Source of the DNA: Campylobacter hepaticus
GTDB lineage: Bacteria > Campylobacterota > Campylobacteria > Campylobacterales > Campylobacteraceae
Length of the DNA: 64,000 nucleotides
Reading direction: 5' to 3'
Assembly (NCBI RefSeq): GCF_001687475.2
Contig: NZ_CP031611.1
Span: forward strand, 186,001 to 250,000
Part shown: positions 8,871-18,280 of the stretch, in pieces
Layout of the letters: every line of letters begins with the position of its first letter
How positions within the stretch are numbered: position 1 is the first letter of the stretch
Notes under the pieces: model-generated
Database searches by the model: none
Told to the model about the DNA's origin: nothing
What the model saw: only the letters and a program-made list of their open reading frames with translations
Made by a program: the position numbers and the translations under genes

Positions 8871-10210
8871 TGGCAAAACATAAAGTAATTTTTGAATGTC
8901 AAGCTTGTGCAAATCAACAAAGTAAGTGGCTTGGAAAATGTCCAGAATGTGGATCTTGGGATAGCTTTGTAGAACTAAAAGCTGAACAAATTAAAGTCTT
9001 AAAAGATATAGCTTGCTTATCTCATAAGCCTAGTCAAGCTGTTTGTATAGAAAATGTAGAACTTGAACATTTTACAAGATGTGCTACTGGCGATAATGAA
9101 CTTGATTTGGTTTTGGGTGGAGGTTTGGTTGAGGGAAGCTTAGTACTTATAGGCGGTAGCCCTGGAGTAGGTAAATCTACGCTTTTATTAAAAATTGCTT
9201 CAAATTTAGCTAAAAAAGCTAAAAAAGTTTTATATGTTAGCGGGGAGGAAAGTAAGGCTCAAATTAAATTAAGAGCTGATAGACTTGAAGCTAATACACC
9301 TAATTTATTTTTACTTACTGAGCTTTGTCTTGAAAATATTTTAGAAGAATTGCATAAGAATGATTATAAAATTCTTATTATTGATTCTATACAAACTTTG
9401 TATTCTAATAAAATCACTTCAGCAGCAGGCAGTATTACTCAAGTGCGTGAAATTACTTTTGAACTCATGCGTGTTAGCAAAGCTTTTAATATTAGTACTT
9501 TTATCATAGGTCATATTACTAAAGAAGGAGCTATTGCAGGTCCTAGGGTGCTTGAGCATATGGTTGATGTAGTGCTTTATTTTGAAGGTGATGCAACTAA
9601 GGAAATTAGACTTTTAAGAGGGTTTAAAAATCGTTTTGGAGGTACTAGTGAAGTAGGAATTTTTGAAATGACAAGTAAGGGTTTAATGAGTGCAAAAGAT
9701 TTAGCAAATCGATTTTTTACTCGAGGAAAAGCTACTTCAGGAAGTGCTTTAGGTGTTGTAATGGAAGGTTCTCGTGCTTTGGTTTTAGAAATTCAAGCTT
9801 TAGTTTGTGAAAGTTCTTATCCTAAACGCAGTGCTACAGGTTATGAAAAAAATCGTCTTGATATGCTTTTAGCTTTACTTGAAAGAAAACTTGAAATTTC
9901 TTTAGGACATTATGATGTATTTGTAAATATAAGCGGTGGGGTAAGAGTAAATGAAACTGGAGCTGATTTAGCAGTGGTTGCAGCTATTATTTCTAGTTTT
10001 AAAAATCGTCCTTTAAGTAAGGATAGTGTTTTTATAGGTGAGCTTAGTTTAAATGGAGAAATTAGAGAAGTGTTTAGTCTTGATACGCGTTTAAAAGAAG
10101 TTAAGATGCAAAAATTTAAAAATGCTATTATTCCTTCTAAGCCTTTAGAAGATACAGGGCTTAAGTGTTTTGTGATGAAAGAGCTTATTCAGGTTTTAGA
10201 ATGGATGTGA
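8870..10210 (+). CDS. radA: DNA repair protein RadA
   Basis: This 446-residue RecA-like ATPase processes recombination intermediates and extends branch migration. The N-terminal zinc finger reads CQACANQQSKWLGKCPECG. The Walker A motif is GGSPGVGKST, the RadA-specific motif is FKNRFGGTSEVGIF, and the C-terminal third is a Lon-like domain (GYEKNRLDMLLALLERK, GELSLNGEIR). Length is normal. It is the last gene of the thioredoxin-like/ftsY/radA run. About 240 bases follow before the convergent adh gene. Confidence 0.95.
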   Translation: MAKHKVIFECQACANQQSKWLGKCPECGSWDSFVELKAEQIKVLKDIACLSHKPSQAVCIENVELEHFTRCATGDNELDLVLGGGLVEGSLVLIGGSPGVGKSTLLLKIASNLAKKAKKVLYVSGEESKAQIKLRADRLEANTPNLFLLTELCLENILEELHKNDYKILIIDSIQTLYSNKITSAAGSITQVREITFELMRVSKAFNISTFIIGHITKEGAIAGPRVLEHMVDVVLYFEGDATKEIRLLRGFKNRFGGTSEVGIFEMTSKGLMSAKDLANRFFTRGKATSGSALGVVMEGSRALVLEIQALVCESSYPKRSATGYEKNRLDMLLALLERKLEISLGHYDVFVNISGGVRVNETGADLAVVAAIISSFKNRPLSKDSVFIGELSLNGEIREVFSLDTRLKEVKMQKFKNAIIPSKPLEDTGLKCFVMKELIQVLEWM

Positions 10211-10427
10211 TTAAAAATCATAATAAATTATTGTAAAAATTATATAAAACTTAAATTTTATTAAAGATATTTGATTTTATATGATGATTTTTACGTATTT
10301 TTTTAAGATAAATAATATTAAATTATTATAGTTGAGTATAAATTTAATTATTAAAGAAATTTTATTGATTATTTGTTTTTTTCAGGATAACTTTAAGGCT
10401 AATATTTTTATTTTGATGCAAATATTT
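10211..10427. other. AT-rich convergent gap after radA
   Basis: These 217 bases lie between the radA stop and a terminator-like hairpin. They are very AT-rich with many short stops in all frames. I see no coding region, no tRNA-like fold and no clear promoter pair. Confidence 0.5.
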
Positions 10428-10450
10428 AAGACGCAGAAAATCTGCGTCTT
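10428..10450. terminator. Hairpin terminator between radA and adh
   Basis: There is a perfect 10-bp stem (AAGACGCAGA / TCTGCGTCTT) with a 3-base AAA loop. It is followed on the plus strand by a short T run, so it is best oriented to stop transcripts coming from radA. As the stem is symmetric it could also serve the minus-strand adh gene, although the T tail is poor on that side. It stands out by its GC content in an otherwise AT-rich gap. Confidence 0.7.
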
Positions 10451-10452
10451 TT

Positions 10453-11496
10453 TCAAGAAGCTTTAAAATCTAAAACCATGCGACCGTCGATTTTACCTTC
10501 TTTCATTTTTTTAAATACATCATTAATATCTTCAAGTTTTGCTGGAGTGATGTGAGCGTGAACCTTTTCATCTTCTGCAAAATTGATTGCTTCTTGTAAA
10601 TCCATTCTAGTTCCTACTATGGAGCCTCTAATGGTGATTCCATTTAAAATCATATTAAAGATATTAACAGGAAAATCACCTGGTGGTAAACCATTCATGG
10701 CAATAGTACCTCCTCGGTGTACAATACCCACTGCTTGCTTAAAGGCTATAGGATGGACAGCGGTTACTAAAACTCCATGAGTACCTCCATTTGTTTCTTC
10801 TTTAATTTTATCTATGGTTCCTTGTTTGTCTAGTTTTTTGGCATTTGCAACAACACTTGCTCCATATTTTTTAGCAAGTTCTAATTTATCATCTGATATA
10901 TCTATGGCTGCTACATTTAAACCCATGACTTTTGCATATTGTATAGCTAAATGTCCTAAACCTCCAATACCTGATATGCTAACCCATTGACCAGGTTTAG
11001 CTTGTGTCATTTTAAGACCTTTGTACACGGTTACCCCTGCACAAAGTATGGGTGCTATATTTAAGAAATTGGAATCTTTTTTTAAAATTCCAACATAATT
11101 AGCATCAGCTAAGGCATATTGAGCAAAACCACCATTTACTGAGTATCCTGCATTTTGTTGACTTTGACATAAGGTTTCCCAACCAGACATACAATGTTCA
11201 CAATGCCCACAAGCACTATATAGCCATGGAATCCCTACTGCATCACCTTCTTTGATATGATTAACACCTTCGCCAACTTCTACAACATAACCTACACCTT
11301 CATGGCCTGGGATTAAGGGTAGTTTAGGTTTAATAGGCCAATCTCCATTAACAGCGTGTAAGTCTGTATGACAAACTCCACAAGCTTCTATTTTAACAAG
11401 GATTTGTCTTTTGCCTACTTTTGGAATTTTAACCTCTTCAATAAGTAATGGACCGCCAAATTCTTTTACTATAGCTGCTTTCATTGTTTTTGACAT
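10453..11496 (-). CDS. Zinc-dependent alcohol dehydrogenase, AdhA/AdhP type
   Basis: This 347-residue medium-chain zinc alcohol dehydrogenase interconverts primary alcohols and aldehydes with NAD(P). Catalytic zinc ligands are visible in CGVCHTDLHAVNGDWP and GHEGVGYV. The four structural-zinc cysteines are in ACGHCEHCMSGWETLC. The Rossmann motif is GIGGLGHLAIQYAK, with DISDDK after it. Length is normal and nothing is missing. The ATG has an excellent AGGAGG 5 bases upstream. It lies 45 bases downstream of the broken aldehyde dehydrogenase and the two were probably one operon for alcohol-to-acid oxidation. I do not recall this pair between radA and atpB in C. jejuni NCTC 11168, so it may be a strain-specific or species-specific insertion. 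Confidence 0.9.
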   Translation of the reverse strand: MSKTMKAAIVKEFGGPLLIEEVKIPKVGKRQILVKIEACGVCHTDLHAVNGDWPIKPKLPLIPGHEGVGYVVEVGEGVNHIKEGDAVGIPWLYSACGHCEHCMSGWETLCQSQQNAGYSVNGGFAQYALADANYVGILKKDSNFLNIAPILCAGVTVYKGLKMTQAKPGQWVSISGIGGLGHLAIQYAKVMGLNVAAIDISDDKLELAKKYGASVVANAKKLDKQGTIDKIKEETNGGTHGVLVTAVHPIAFKQAVGIVHRGGTIAMNGLPPGDFPVNIFNMILNGITIRGSIVGTRMDLQEAINFAEDEKVHAHITPAKLEDINDVFKKMKEGKIDGRMVLDFKAS

Positions 11497-11541
11497 TTTA
11501 TCCTCCTAATTGTAGAAATTTTTTAAATTTAAACTTCATAG

Positions 11542-13050
11542 TTAAAAAAATCCTAATTTATGCGGTGAGTAACTTACAAGAATGTTTTTGGTTTGTTGAT
11601 AGTGTTCAAGCATCATTTTATGTGTTTCTCTGCCTATGCCGCTTTGCTTGTATCCTCCAAATGCAGCATGTGCTGGATAAGCATGATAGCAATTAGTCCA
11701 AACACGACCTGCTTTAATGCCTCTACCAAAACGATAAGCACGATTGATATCTCTTGTCCAAATTCCACTACCTAAACCATAAATGGTATCATTAGCAATT
11801 TCTAAGGCTTCTTCATCATCTTTAAAGGTTGTAACTGCAAATACGGGTCCAAAAATTTCTTCTTGGAAAATCTTCATTTTATTATGCCCTTTCAAAGATA
11901 GTAGGTTTGATATAGCAACCTTTTGATAATTCTCCATCTAGCTTATTTTCTTCTCCTCCAATAAGACATTGAGCACCTTCAGCTTTGCCTGTTTTTATGT
12001 AATTTAAAATAATATCAACTTGATTTTTATTCACTTGGGCACCCATCATAGTATTTGGATCAAGCGGATTACCTATTTTTATAGCTTTGATTCTTTCTAA
12101 AACTTTTTCCATGAATTTATCATAGATTTTTTCATGAATTAAAGCTCTACTTGGACAAGTGCAAACTTCTCCTTGATTGAAAGCAAAAAGAACTAGACCT
12201 TCAATAGCTTTATCTAAGAAAGTATCTTCGTAATCATAAATGTCCTCAAAAAATATATTAGGTGATTTCCCTCCTAGTTCTAGTGTACAAGGGATGAGAT
12301 TTTGCGTTGCAAATTGCATGATTTGTTTACCAACACCAGTAGAGCCTGTAAAGGCTATTTTTGCAATGCGTGGACTAGTGGCTAGATATTTACCTATTTT
12401 TTCACCACTTCCATTGACAATATTTATAACCCCTGGTGGGATTAAATCACTAATTAATTCAATTAAAACAAGTATGCTAGCAGGTGTAGCTGAGGCAGGT
12501 TTGAGTATGACACAATTGCCTGCTGCAAGTGCTGGGGCTAGTTTCCAAGCCGCCATGAGATGGGAAAATTCCATGGAATGATTTGACCTACTACCCCTAA
12601 GGGTTCATGAAAATGATAAGCTACTGTATCATAATCTAATTCTGCTGTGCTACCTTCTTGAGCACGAAGGCATGATGCAAAATAGTGAAAATGATCTGCT
12701 GCTAAGGGAATATCTGCAGCCATGGTTTCGCGAATAGGTTTGCCATTATCCCAAGTTTCAGCATGTGCAAGCAATTCGAGATTAGCTTCTATTTTATCTG
12801 CAATTTTTAAAAGAATATTTGCACGCTCATGAGGACTTGTTTTTCCCCATGCACATTTTGCTTTATGAGCTGCATCAAGAGCGTTTTCAATGTCTTGATT
12901 GCTTGAAAGGGGGACTTCGCACAATACCTGGGCATTGATTGGAGAGGTATTTTTGCTATATTGTCCATCTAAGGGTGCAAACCATTTGCCACCAATATAA
13001 TTTTCATACCTTGTTTTAAATACTTTAGTACTATCGGTATAATAACTCAT
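11542..13050 (-). pseudogene. NAD-dependent aldehyde dehydrogenase, two frameshifts
   Basis: Three consecutive minus-strand fragments together make a full aldehyde dehydrogenase of about 500 residues. Fragment 1 (13050 to about 12560) ends at GQIIPWNFP, where the frame is lost. Fragment 2 carries [33 protein letters not shown] and the catalytic-cysteine region [14 protein letters not shown]. It loses frame at about 11890 after KPTIFE. Fragment 3 carries [16 protein letters not shown] and the C-terminal [21 protein letters not shown]. The first site fits a 1-base loss near 12560 and the second a 1-base gain (an extra A in GAAAGGG) near 11889. All active-site motifs survive, so decay looks recent. 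AAGGAG precedes the start. Sequencing error at both sites cannot be excluded. Confidence 0.88.
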
Positions 13051-13379
13051 GTATTTTCTCCTTATAATAAATTTCTAAAAATCGCATATTGCTTTAAATA
13101 TAAAATCAATTTTAGTTTTTAGATATTTTTAACTTAGCTTAATTAAAATAAATTTTGATTTAAATTTATATAAAAAAATTACATTATGAAACATTGTTAT
13201 ATTATTGTTATAATTATAAACATAATTAAAAGCAATATGAAGAAAGTTATTTTTAAAATCTAAGAAAAGGAGTTTATATAATTTATTTTCATATATTTTA
13301 ACTACATTTTTTTCATTAAAATATAAGTAATTTCATTATATAATCATAGCTTTAAATTATTTAGTTTTAAGGATTTTTG
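13051..13379. promoter_or_regulatory. Divergent promoter region, ald and atpB
   Basis: This 329-base gene-free stretch lies between the divergent ald pseudogene and atpB. It is strongly AT-rich. A TATAAT hexamer at 13339-13344 lies about 35 bases before atpB and is the likely -10 box for it. AAGGA at 13369-13373 is the atpB ribosome site. Nothing coding was recognised. Confidence 0.5.
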
Positions 13380-14060
13380 ATGAAAGATTTATTCTTGTTT
13401 AGCTCTTTTATAGATTCTAGTCATACTTTTTCTTATTTTTTTCATCTTGGTTTGGTTGCTTTGATTGCTGTTATTTGTGTTTCAATGGCTACTCGTTCTA
13501 TGCAACTTGTTCCACGTGGTATGCAAAATTTAGGTGAAGTATTTTTAGAAGGTGTTTTATCTATGGGGCGTGATACTATGGGAGATGAAAAAGGTGCAAG
13601 AAAATATCTTCCTCTTGTAGCAACTTTAGGAATTATAGTTTTTTTTAGTAATATTATAGGGATTATTCCAGGATTTCACGCTCCAACGGCAAGTTTAAAT
13701 TTGACTCTTTCTTTAGCTATTATTGTATTTATTTATTATCATTTTGAAGGGATTAGAGCGCAAGGTTTTATTAAATATTTTGCTCATTTTATGGGTCCTA
13801 TTAAATTTCTTGCTCCTTTAATGTTTCCTATAGAACTCGTTTCTCATCTTTCTCGTGTAATATCTTTATCTTTTCGTCTTTTTGGAAATATTAAAGGTGA
13901 TGATTTATTTTTAATGGTAATTTTAGCTCTTGTGCCTTATATAGCTCCACTTCCAGCTTATGTACTTTTGACTTTCATGGCTTTTTTACAAGCTTTTATT
14001 TTTATGATTTTAACTTATGTGTATTTGGCTGGTGCAACTATAGTTGAGGAAGGTCATTGA
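13380..14060 (+). CDS. atpB: F1Fo ATP synthase subunit a
   Basis: This 226-residue integral membrane subunit a of the Fo sector forms the proton half-channels against the c ring. The essential arginine is in [13 protein letters not shown]. Five or six hydrophobic helices are visible, and the C-terminal [16 protein letters not shown] is typical. I chose the ATG at 13380, with AAGGA 6 bases upstream, over the in-frame TTG one codon earlier. As in other epsilonproteobacteria, atpB stands apart from the other ATP synthase genes. It is followed by a small membrane protein gene overlapping by 4 bases. Confidence 0.95.
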   Translation: MKDLFLFSSFIDSSHTFSYFFHLGLVALIAVICVSMATRSMQLVPRGMQNLGEVFLEGVLSMGRDTMGDEKGARKYLPLVATLGIIVFFSNIIGIIPGFHAPTASLNLTLSLAIIVFIYYHFEGIRAQGFIKYFAHFMGPIKFLAPLMFPIELVSHLSRVISLSFRLFGNIKGDDLFLMVILALVPYIAPLPAYVLLTFMAFLQAFIFMILTYVYLAGATIVEEGH

Positions 14061-14239
14061 TTTATATTTTGGAATTTTTTAAAGGTGCTTCTTTGGCTTT
14101 AATGTTTTTTAGCGCCTTTTTCTTTTTTCAATTTAATTCTTTTACTTATTTTTGCTTGGGAATTATCCCAGGCTTATTATTAACTTTAATTTTTATTTTA
14201 CTTTTAAAAAATTATGAGTTAAAAAATCATAAAAATTAA
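14057..14239 (+). CDS. Small two-helix membrane protein downstream of atpB
   Basis: This is a 60-residue hydrophobic protein with two predicted membrane helices ([19 protein letters not shown] and [19 protein letters not shown]) and a basic C-terminus. It starts at a TTG that overlaps the atpB stop, so translation is coupled to atpB. The same arrangement is, as I recall, found after atpB in NCTC 11168. Function is unknown. A link with Fo assembly, in the style of AtpI, is only a guess from position. Confidence 0.6.
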   Translation: MIYILEFFKGASLALMFFSAFFFFQFNSFTYFCLGIIPGLLLTLIFILLLKNYELKNHKN

Positions 14240-15075
14240 CTTACTTTAATGAGATATTTAATAGCTTCATAAATTTTAATAGCTGCTCTAGATTTATTCA
14301 TAGTATAAAGATGGATTCCATCTACCCCACTTGTAATTAAATCAATGATTTGATCTATTGCATAAGCAATTCCAGCATCTTCTAAAGCTAAGGTATTGTT
14401 TTCATATTTTTCTAAAATTTTAGTAAATTTAGCCGGAATTTTGGACCCACAAAGTTGTGTGATTTTTAAAACTTGTCTTTTATTGGTAATAGGCATGATT
14501 CCTGCATAAATAGGAATATTGATATTAGCTAAGGCACAATTTTGTTTAAAAGTATAAAAAAAATCATTATCATAAAAAAGCTGGGTAATAAGTTTATTTG
14601 TTCCTAAATCAACTTTATTTTTAAGATAGTGTATATCTTCAATAAAATTTTTAGATTCATTGTGTTTTTCAGGATAGCAGGCTGCATAAATTTCAAAATC
14701 TTTATATTTTTGTATGAAAGAAATTAAATCACTTGCATAAGAAAAATCTTTGCTTTTTTCAAGATTATTACATACATCTCCTCTTAAGGCAAGAATTTTA
14801 TTAAGTTGTCTATCTTTGCATTGTTGGAGTATTTGTGTGATTTTTTCTTTGCTAGAATGAATACAAGGTAGATGTACTATACTAGGAATTTTATATTTTT
14901 CTTGAATTAAGCTTGCTGTTTCTAAAGTATTTTTTGAGTTAATAGATCCGCCAGCACCAAAAGTTACACTAATAAAATTAGGGCTTAATTGCCCTAAATC
15001 ATCTAAAATTGCATCAAGATTTTTAATATTTTCATCTTTTCTTGGTGGAAAAATTTCAAAAGAAAAGCTACACAT
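14236..15075 (-). CDS. metF: 5,10-methylenetetrahydrofolate reductase
   Basis: This 279-residue flavoprotein reduces 5,10-methylene-THF to 5-methyl-THF, the methyl donor for methionine synthesis by the adjacent MetE. The N-terminal SFEIFPPRKDENIKNLD and the folate and FAD barrel motifs VTFGAGGS and LALRGD are visible. The later GIMPITNKRQVLK is also typical. Length is normal for the short bacterial form. It follows metE by 10 bases on the same strand and its 3' end overlaps the small membrane gene by 4 bases in convergent orientation. Confidence 0.93.
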   Translation of the reverse strand: MCSFSFEIFPPRKDENIKNLDAILDDLGQLSPNFISVTFGAGGSINSKNTLETASLIQEKYKIPSIVHLPCIHSSKEKITQILQQCKDRQLNKILALRGDVCNNLEKSKDFSYASDLISFIQKYKDFEIYAACYPEKHNESKNFIEDIHYLKNKVDLGTNKLITQLFYDNDFFYTFKQNCALANINIPIYAGIMPITNKRQVLKITQLCGSKIPAKFTKILEKYENNTLALEDAGIAYAIDQIIDLITSGVDGIHLYTMNKSRAAIKIYEAIKYLIKVS

Positions 15076-15085
15076 AAAGTCTCCT

Positions 15086-17350
15086 TTATAATTTTTCTCT
15101 TATTTTTTGTGTAGCAATAACTAAGTTTTTAAGAGCTGCTACAACTTCTTCATAAGATCTTGTTTTAAGACCACAATCTGGATTGATCCAAATTTGTTCT
15201 TTAGGTAATTTTTCAAGTATTTTTTCTATGGTTGAATTTAATTCTTCTACGCTAGGTACTCTAGGACTGTGTATATCATAAACACCTGGTCCTACTTCGG
15301 TTTGAAATTTACTTGCTTTTAGGGTATCTAAAAGATTTAAATTTGATCTTGAGGCTTCAAAAGATATAACATCTGCATCCATAGCATCAATTTCTTTTAA
15401 AATATCATTGAATTCGCTATAGCACATATGAGTATGAATTTGTGTTGTAGATTTAACTCCACTATGTACAAGATTAAAAGCAGGAATAGCCCAATCTAAA
15501 TACTCGCTATGCCAATCACTTTTTCTTAAAGGTAATTTTTCTCTTAGAGCAGCTTCATCAATTTGTATGATTTTAATACCTGCATTTTCAAGATCTAAAA
15601 CTTCATCTCTTAAGGCTAAAGCTATTTGTTGGGCACTTTGTTTTAGACTAATATCTTCTCGCGGAAAAGACCAATTAAGTATAGTAACAGGACCTGTAAG
15701 CATGCCTTTTACAATTTTTTTGCTTAGATTTTGAGCAAATTTAGACCATGATAAAGTGATGGGTTTTATACGTGAGACATCTCCCCAAATTACAGGAGGT
15801 TTTACGCATCTTGTTCCATAACTTTGTACCCAGCCATTTTGGGTAAATAAAAATCCTTCTAAATTTTCTCCAAAATATTCCACCATATCATTTCTTTCAA
15901 ATTCTCCATGTACAAGAACATCAAGTCCTATTTCTTCTTGAATTTGAATACATTCTTTGATTTTGTTTTGATTAAAATCAGTATAAGTTTGAGCTGAAAT
16001 TTTTTCCTGTTTAAAGGCAAGACGATTAGATCTTACATCAGCACTTTGGGGAAAAGATCCTATGGTTGTAGTAGGTAAAAGTGGAAGTTGTAAGAAATCT
16101 TTTTGAATTGCTATGCGCTTTTTAAATTCAGGTTGTCTAATGAAATCTTCTTTTTTTAGAGTTTGAAGTCTAGCTTTAACTTCTTCATTGGTGCGATTAG
16201 GGATATTTTCAAAAAGAGCTTGGTTGGCTTTAAGAAGAGGATTTTCTTCACTTGTATTTAAAATTTCTTTAAGTTCTTTTAATTCTTTAAGTTTTTCTTT
16301 AGCAAAAGCAAAAATTTTAAGATAATTTGGGTTTAATTTATTTTCAAATTCTGTGCTATAAGGTACATGCAAAAGCGAACAAGAAGTATTTAAAACTATG
16401 TTTTTAGTATATTGCTTAAGTTCTTTGATAAGTTGTAAACTTTTAGCATAATTGTTAGCATAAATATTTTTGCCATTTATTATTCCTGCAAAAAGTATCT
16501 TATCTTTAGCAAATCCGTATTTTTGGATTAAATTTAAACTTTCTTTTCCTTCTACAAAATCAATTCCTAGACCATCAAATTGACTTGTTAACAATTTAGG
16601 GTAAATATCTCTTAGATCTCCAAAATAGCTTTGAAGTAAAATCTTAAGATTTTGTTTATGATCTAAAAGTTGAGTATAAAATTCTTCAAATAAGCATATA
16701 TCTTGTTCATTTAAATCATAAACTAAATAAGGTTCATCAAGTTGAAGCCAGTTTACTTTTAATTCATTTAATTTTTTAAAGAGTTCTATGTAAGCTTTTA
16801 AAAGTTTTTCTTTGGCTAATTTTTTAGCATTTTCATCCTTAAACGAAATAAGTTTAAATAGAGTGAAAATACCTATTAAAACAGGTTTTGTTTCTATGTT
16901 AAGTTCTTTTGCTTCAAGGTAATCTTTAAAAATTTTATCTCCTATTAATGCTATAGCATTGGCATCATCGCATTCGGGCACTAAGTAGTGATAATTTGTA
17001 TTAAACCATTTTTTCATTGCTAGGGCTGTGGTATCTCCTTTTTCACCTTGGTATCCACGACTTTGAGCAAAATACTCATCTAATGGTTCTAAATGTAATT
17101 TTTTATATTTTGTATGGATAATATTAAAAAGTACAGCAGCATCTAAAACATTATCGTAAAATGAAAAATCATTACTAGGTATAAAATCAATACCTGAACT
17201 TTGAATTTCTTGCCAATGTTTAATTTTTAATTTTTTAGCATTTTCTATAAGTTCTTCTTTTGAACTTTGATTTTTGAAATATTTTTCAATAGCAAATTTT
17301 AATTCTCTATTTGCACCTATTCTTGGATAAGAAATGATTGAATTGTTCAT
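15086..17350 (-). CDS. metE: Cobalamin-independent methionine synthase
   Basis: This 754-residue enzyme transfers the methyl group of 5-methyl-THF polyglutamate to homocysteine to make methionine. It has the typical two-barrel architecture. The N-terminal barrel begins YPRIGANRELKFAIEKYF. The C-terminal barrel holds the zinc and homocysteine site: IHTHMCYSEF, EIDAMDADVISFEASRS and NPDCGLKTR supply the His, Cys, Glu and Cys ligands. Length matches the family. It lies 12 bases after the metQ-like remnant and 10 bases before metF, forming a methionine operon. Confidence 0.95.
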   Translation of the reverse strand: MNNSIISYPRIGANRELKFAIEKYFKNQSSKEELIENAKKLKIKHWQEIQSSGIDFIPSNDFSFYDNVLDAAVLFNIIHTKYKKLHLEPLDEYFAQSRGYQGEKGDTTALAMKKWFNTNYHYLVPECDDANAIALIGDKIFKDYLEAKELNIETKPVLIGIFTLFKLISFKDENAKKLAKEKLLKAYIELFKKLNELKVNWLQLDEPYLVYDLNEQDICLFEEFYTQLLDHKQNLKILLQSYFGDLRDIYPKLLTSQFDGLGIDFVEGKESLNLIQKYGFAKDKILFAGIINGKNIYANNYAKSLQLIKELKQYTKNIVLNTSCSLLHVPYSTEFENKLNPNYLKIFAFAKEKLKELKELKEILNTSEENPLLKANQALFENIPNRTNEEVKARLQTLKKEDFIRQPEFKKRIAIQKDFLQLPLLPTTTIGSFPQSADVRSNRLAFKQEKISAQTYTDFNQNKIKECIQIQEEIGLDVLVHGEFERNDMVEYFGENLEGFLFTQNGWVQSYGTRCVKPPVIWGDVSRIKPITLSWSKFAQNLSKKIVKGMLTGPVTILNWSFPREDISLKQSAQQIALALRDEVLDLENAGIKIIQIDEAALREKLPLRKSDWHSEYLDWAIPAFNLVHSGVKSTTQIHTHMCYSEFNDILKEIDAMDADVISFEASRSNLNLLDTLKASKFQTEVGPGVYDIHSPRVPSVEELNSTIEKILEKLPKEQIWINPDCGLKTRSYEEVVAALKNLVIATQKIREKL

Positions 17351-17362
17351 ATTGGTTTCTCC

Positions 17363-17737
17363 TTAAAATGTAGGGATTAAAGTGCCCTGATTTTTCTTTG
17401 ATAAATTTTTAACTTTATTGCTTTGTAAGGTTTTAGTCAAAGCTTTAATTTTAGGAAGCTCTTCATTTCCTTGTTTGACAGTAATGATATTACGATTATA
17501 CTCATTTTCTATATAAAACCCATCTTTTATGGGATTTAAACCTGTTAAAATAGCGAAATTACTATTAATAAGAGTATAATCTGTATCTTTTAAACTTTTT
17601 GCAAGTTGAGTATTAATTTTTTGAGCATGACTTTCGTCTGTAGGATTATTAGGTATAGAAATTTTTATTTCTTCATTTTCCCATATAAAAGTATTAAAAA
17701 GAGTAGCTATGCAAAAAGCTTTTGTAAATACAGTCAA
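17363..17737 (-). pseudogene. metQ: MetQ/NlpA-type methionine-binding protein, internally deleted remnant
   Basis: The open frame is only 124 residues, while methionine-binding NlpA/MetQ lipoproteins are about 255-270. A signal-like start (TTG at 17737, with AAGGAG upstream) leads into ISIPNNPTDESHA, which in intact proteins is mid-sequence. It then jumps to a C-terminal part: INSNFAILTGLNPIKDGFYIENEY, GNEELPKIKALTKTLQS and a QGTLIPTF end. The N-terminal ligand-binding lobe is missing and no lipobox cysteine remains. It is the first gene before metE and metF, so it once supplied methionine import. No MetN or MetI partner is in view. A short reduced protein may still be made but is unlikely to bind methionine. 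Confidence 0.75.
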
Positions 17738-18245
17738 TTTGTACTCCTTGTATTTAGTTAAATTATTGTAATAAATATATTATATTTAAATATAATATAT
17801 TTTTTTTAATAATTTTTAGTATTTAATGATTAAAAAGTCGAAATTTAAATAATCGACACCTTTATCTTAGTCTTAAAGAAATTGTGATTTTGAATTTATA
17901 TATTAAGTTATAATAAAAATTAATTAAATTTAAGTATTTTTTTATTTAAATTTTCTCATATTTTTTATAATTTTTTAACTATAAATATAAATAAAATCAT
18001 TTTTTCTTAAAATTTTTAAAATAAGAAGATAGAAAAGTTAAAATTTTTTAAGTATTTAAAAAATTTTAGATTAATATAAAATTTTTGAATTTCTTATACA
18101 TTATATCTCCTTACCTTGTTTTGGACCTTTGGAAACATAATGTTAAGCCAAAGGAGATATTATATGCTACACATCTCGTACATCAGTTGCATTATTTTCT
18201 CCTTGAAATAAATATTAAAAATTATAAAAAAAAATATATTAAAAA
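17738..18245. other. Gene-poor gap between metQ remnant and luxS
   Basis: About 510 bases have no credible gene. In NCTC 11168 I remember an iron/ascorbate-dependent oxidoreductase gene (Cj1199) here. On the minus strand a good AAGGAG is followed by an ATG opening MQLMYEMCSI and a stop, which may be the dead 5' end of such a gene, but this is weak. A small inverted repeat GTCGA/TCGAC (17837-17857) and a larger one at 18103-18160 lie in it. The 63-residue plus-strand frame at 18085 has no ribosome site and no recognisable family and I do not call it. Confidence 0.5.
18103..18160. repeat. Nested inverted repeats upstream of metQ remnant
   Basis: Outer arms ATATCTCCTT (18103-18112) and AAGGAGATAT (18151-18160) are perfectly complementary over 10 bp. 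An inner pair CCTTTGG (18126-18132) and CCAAAGG (18148-18154) shares bases with the right outer arm, so the two pairings exclude each other. The minus-strand RNA would place ribosome-site-like sequence in the stems. Function is unknown: it may be a leftover regulatory leader of a lost gene. Confidence 0.4.
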
Positions 18246-18280
18246 AAGCTTAATCCTTAAAATTTTTAAGGATTAAGCTT
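18246..18280 (-). terminator. luxS terminator
   Basis: A 17-bp inverted repeat (AAGCTTAATCCTTAAAA at 18246-18262 with its complement at 18264-18280) has almost no loop in the full pairing, so a few central pairs must open. On the minus strand it is followed by a run of seven T. It overlaps the last luxS codons and stop, so the terminator is partly coding. Confidence 0.75.

Noticed and set aside
11484-11775. Short plus-strand frames over the adh-ald junction
   Set aside because: They are antisense to dehydrogenase coding sequence, and their codon pattern follows from the opposite strand.
18085-18276. A 63-residue plus-strand open frame between the metQ remnant and luxS
   Set aside because: It has no ribosome site, a low-complexity lysine-rich end, and lies over an inverted repeat and the luxS terminator. 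No family is recognisable.
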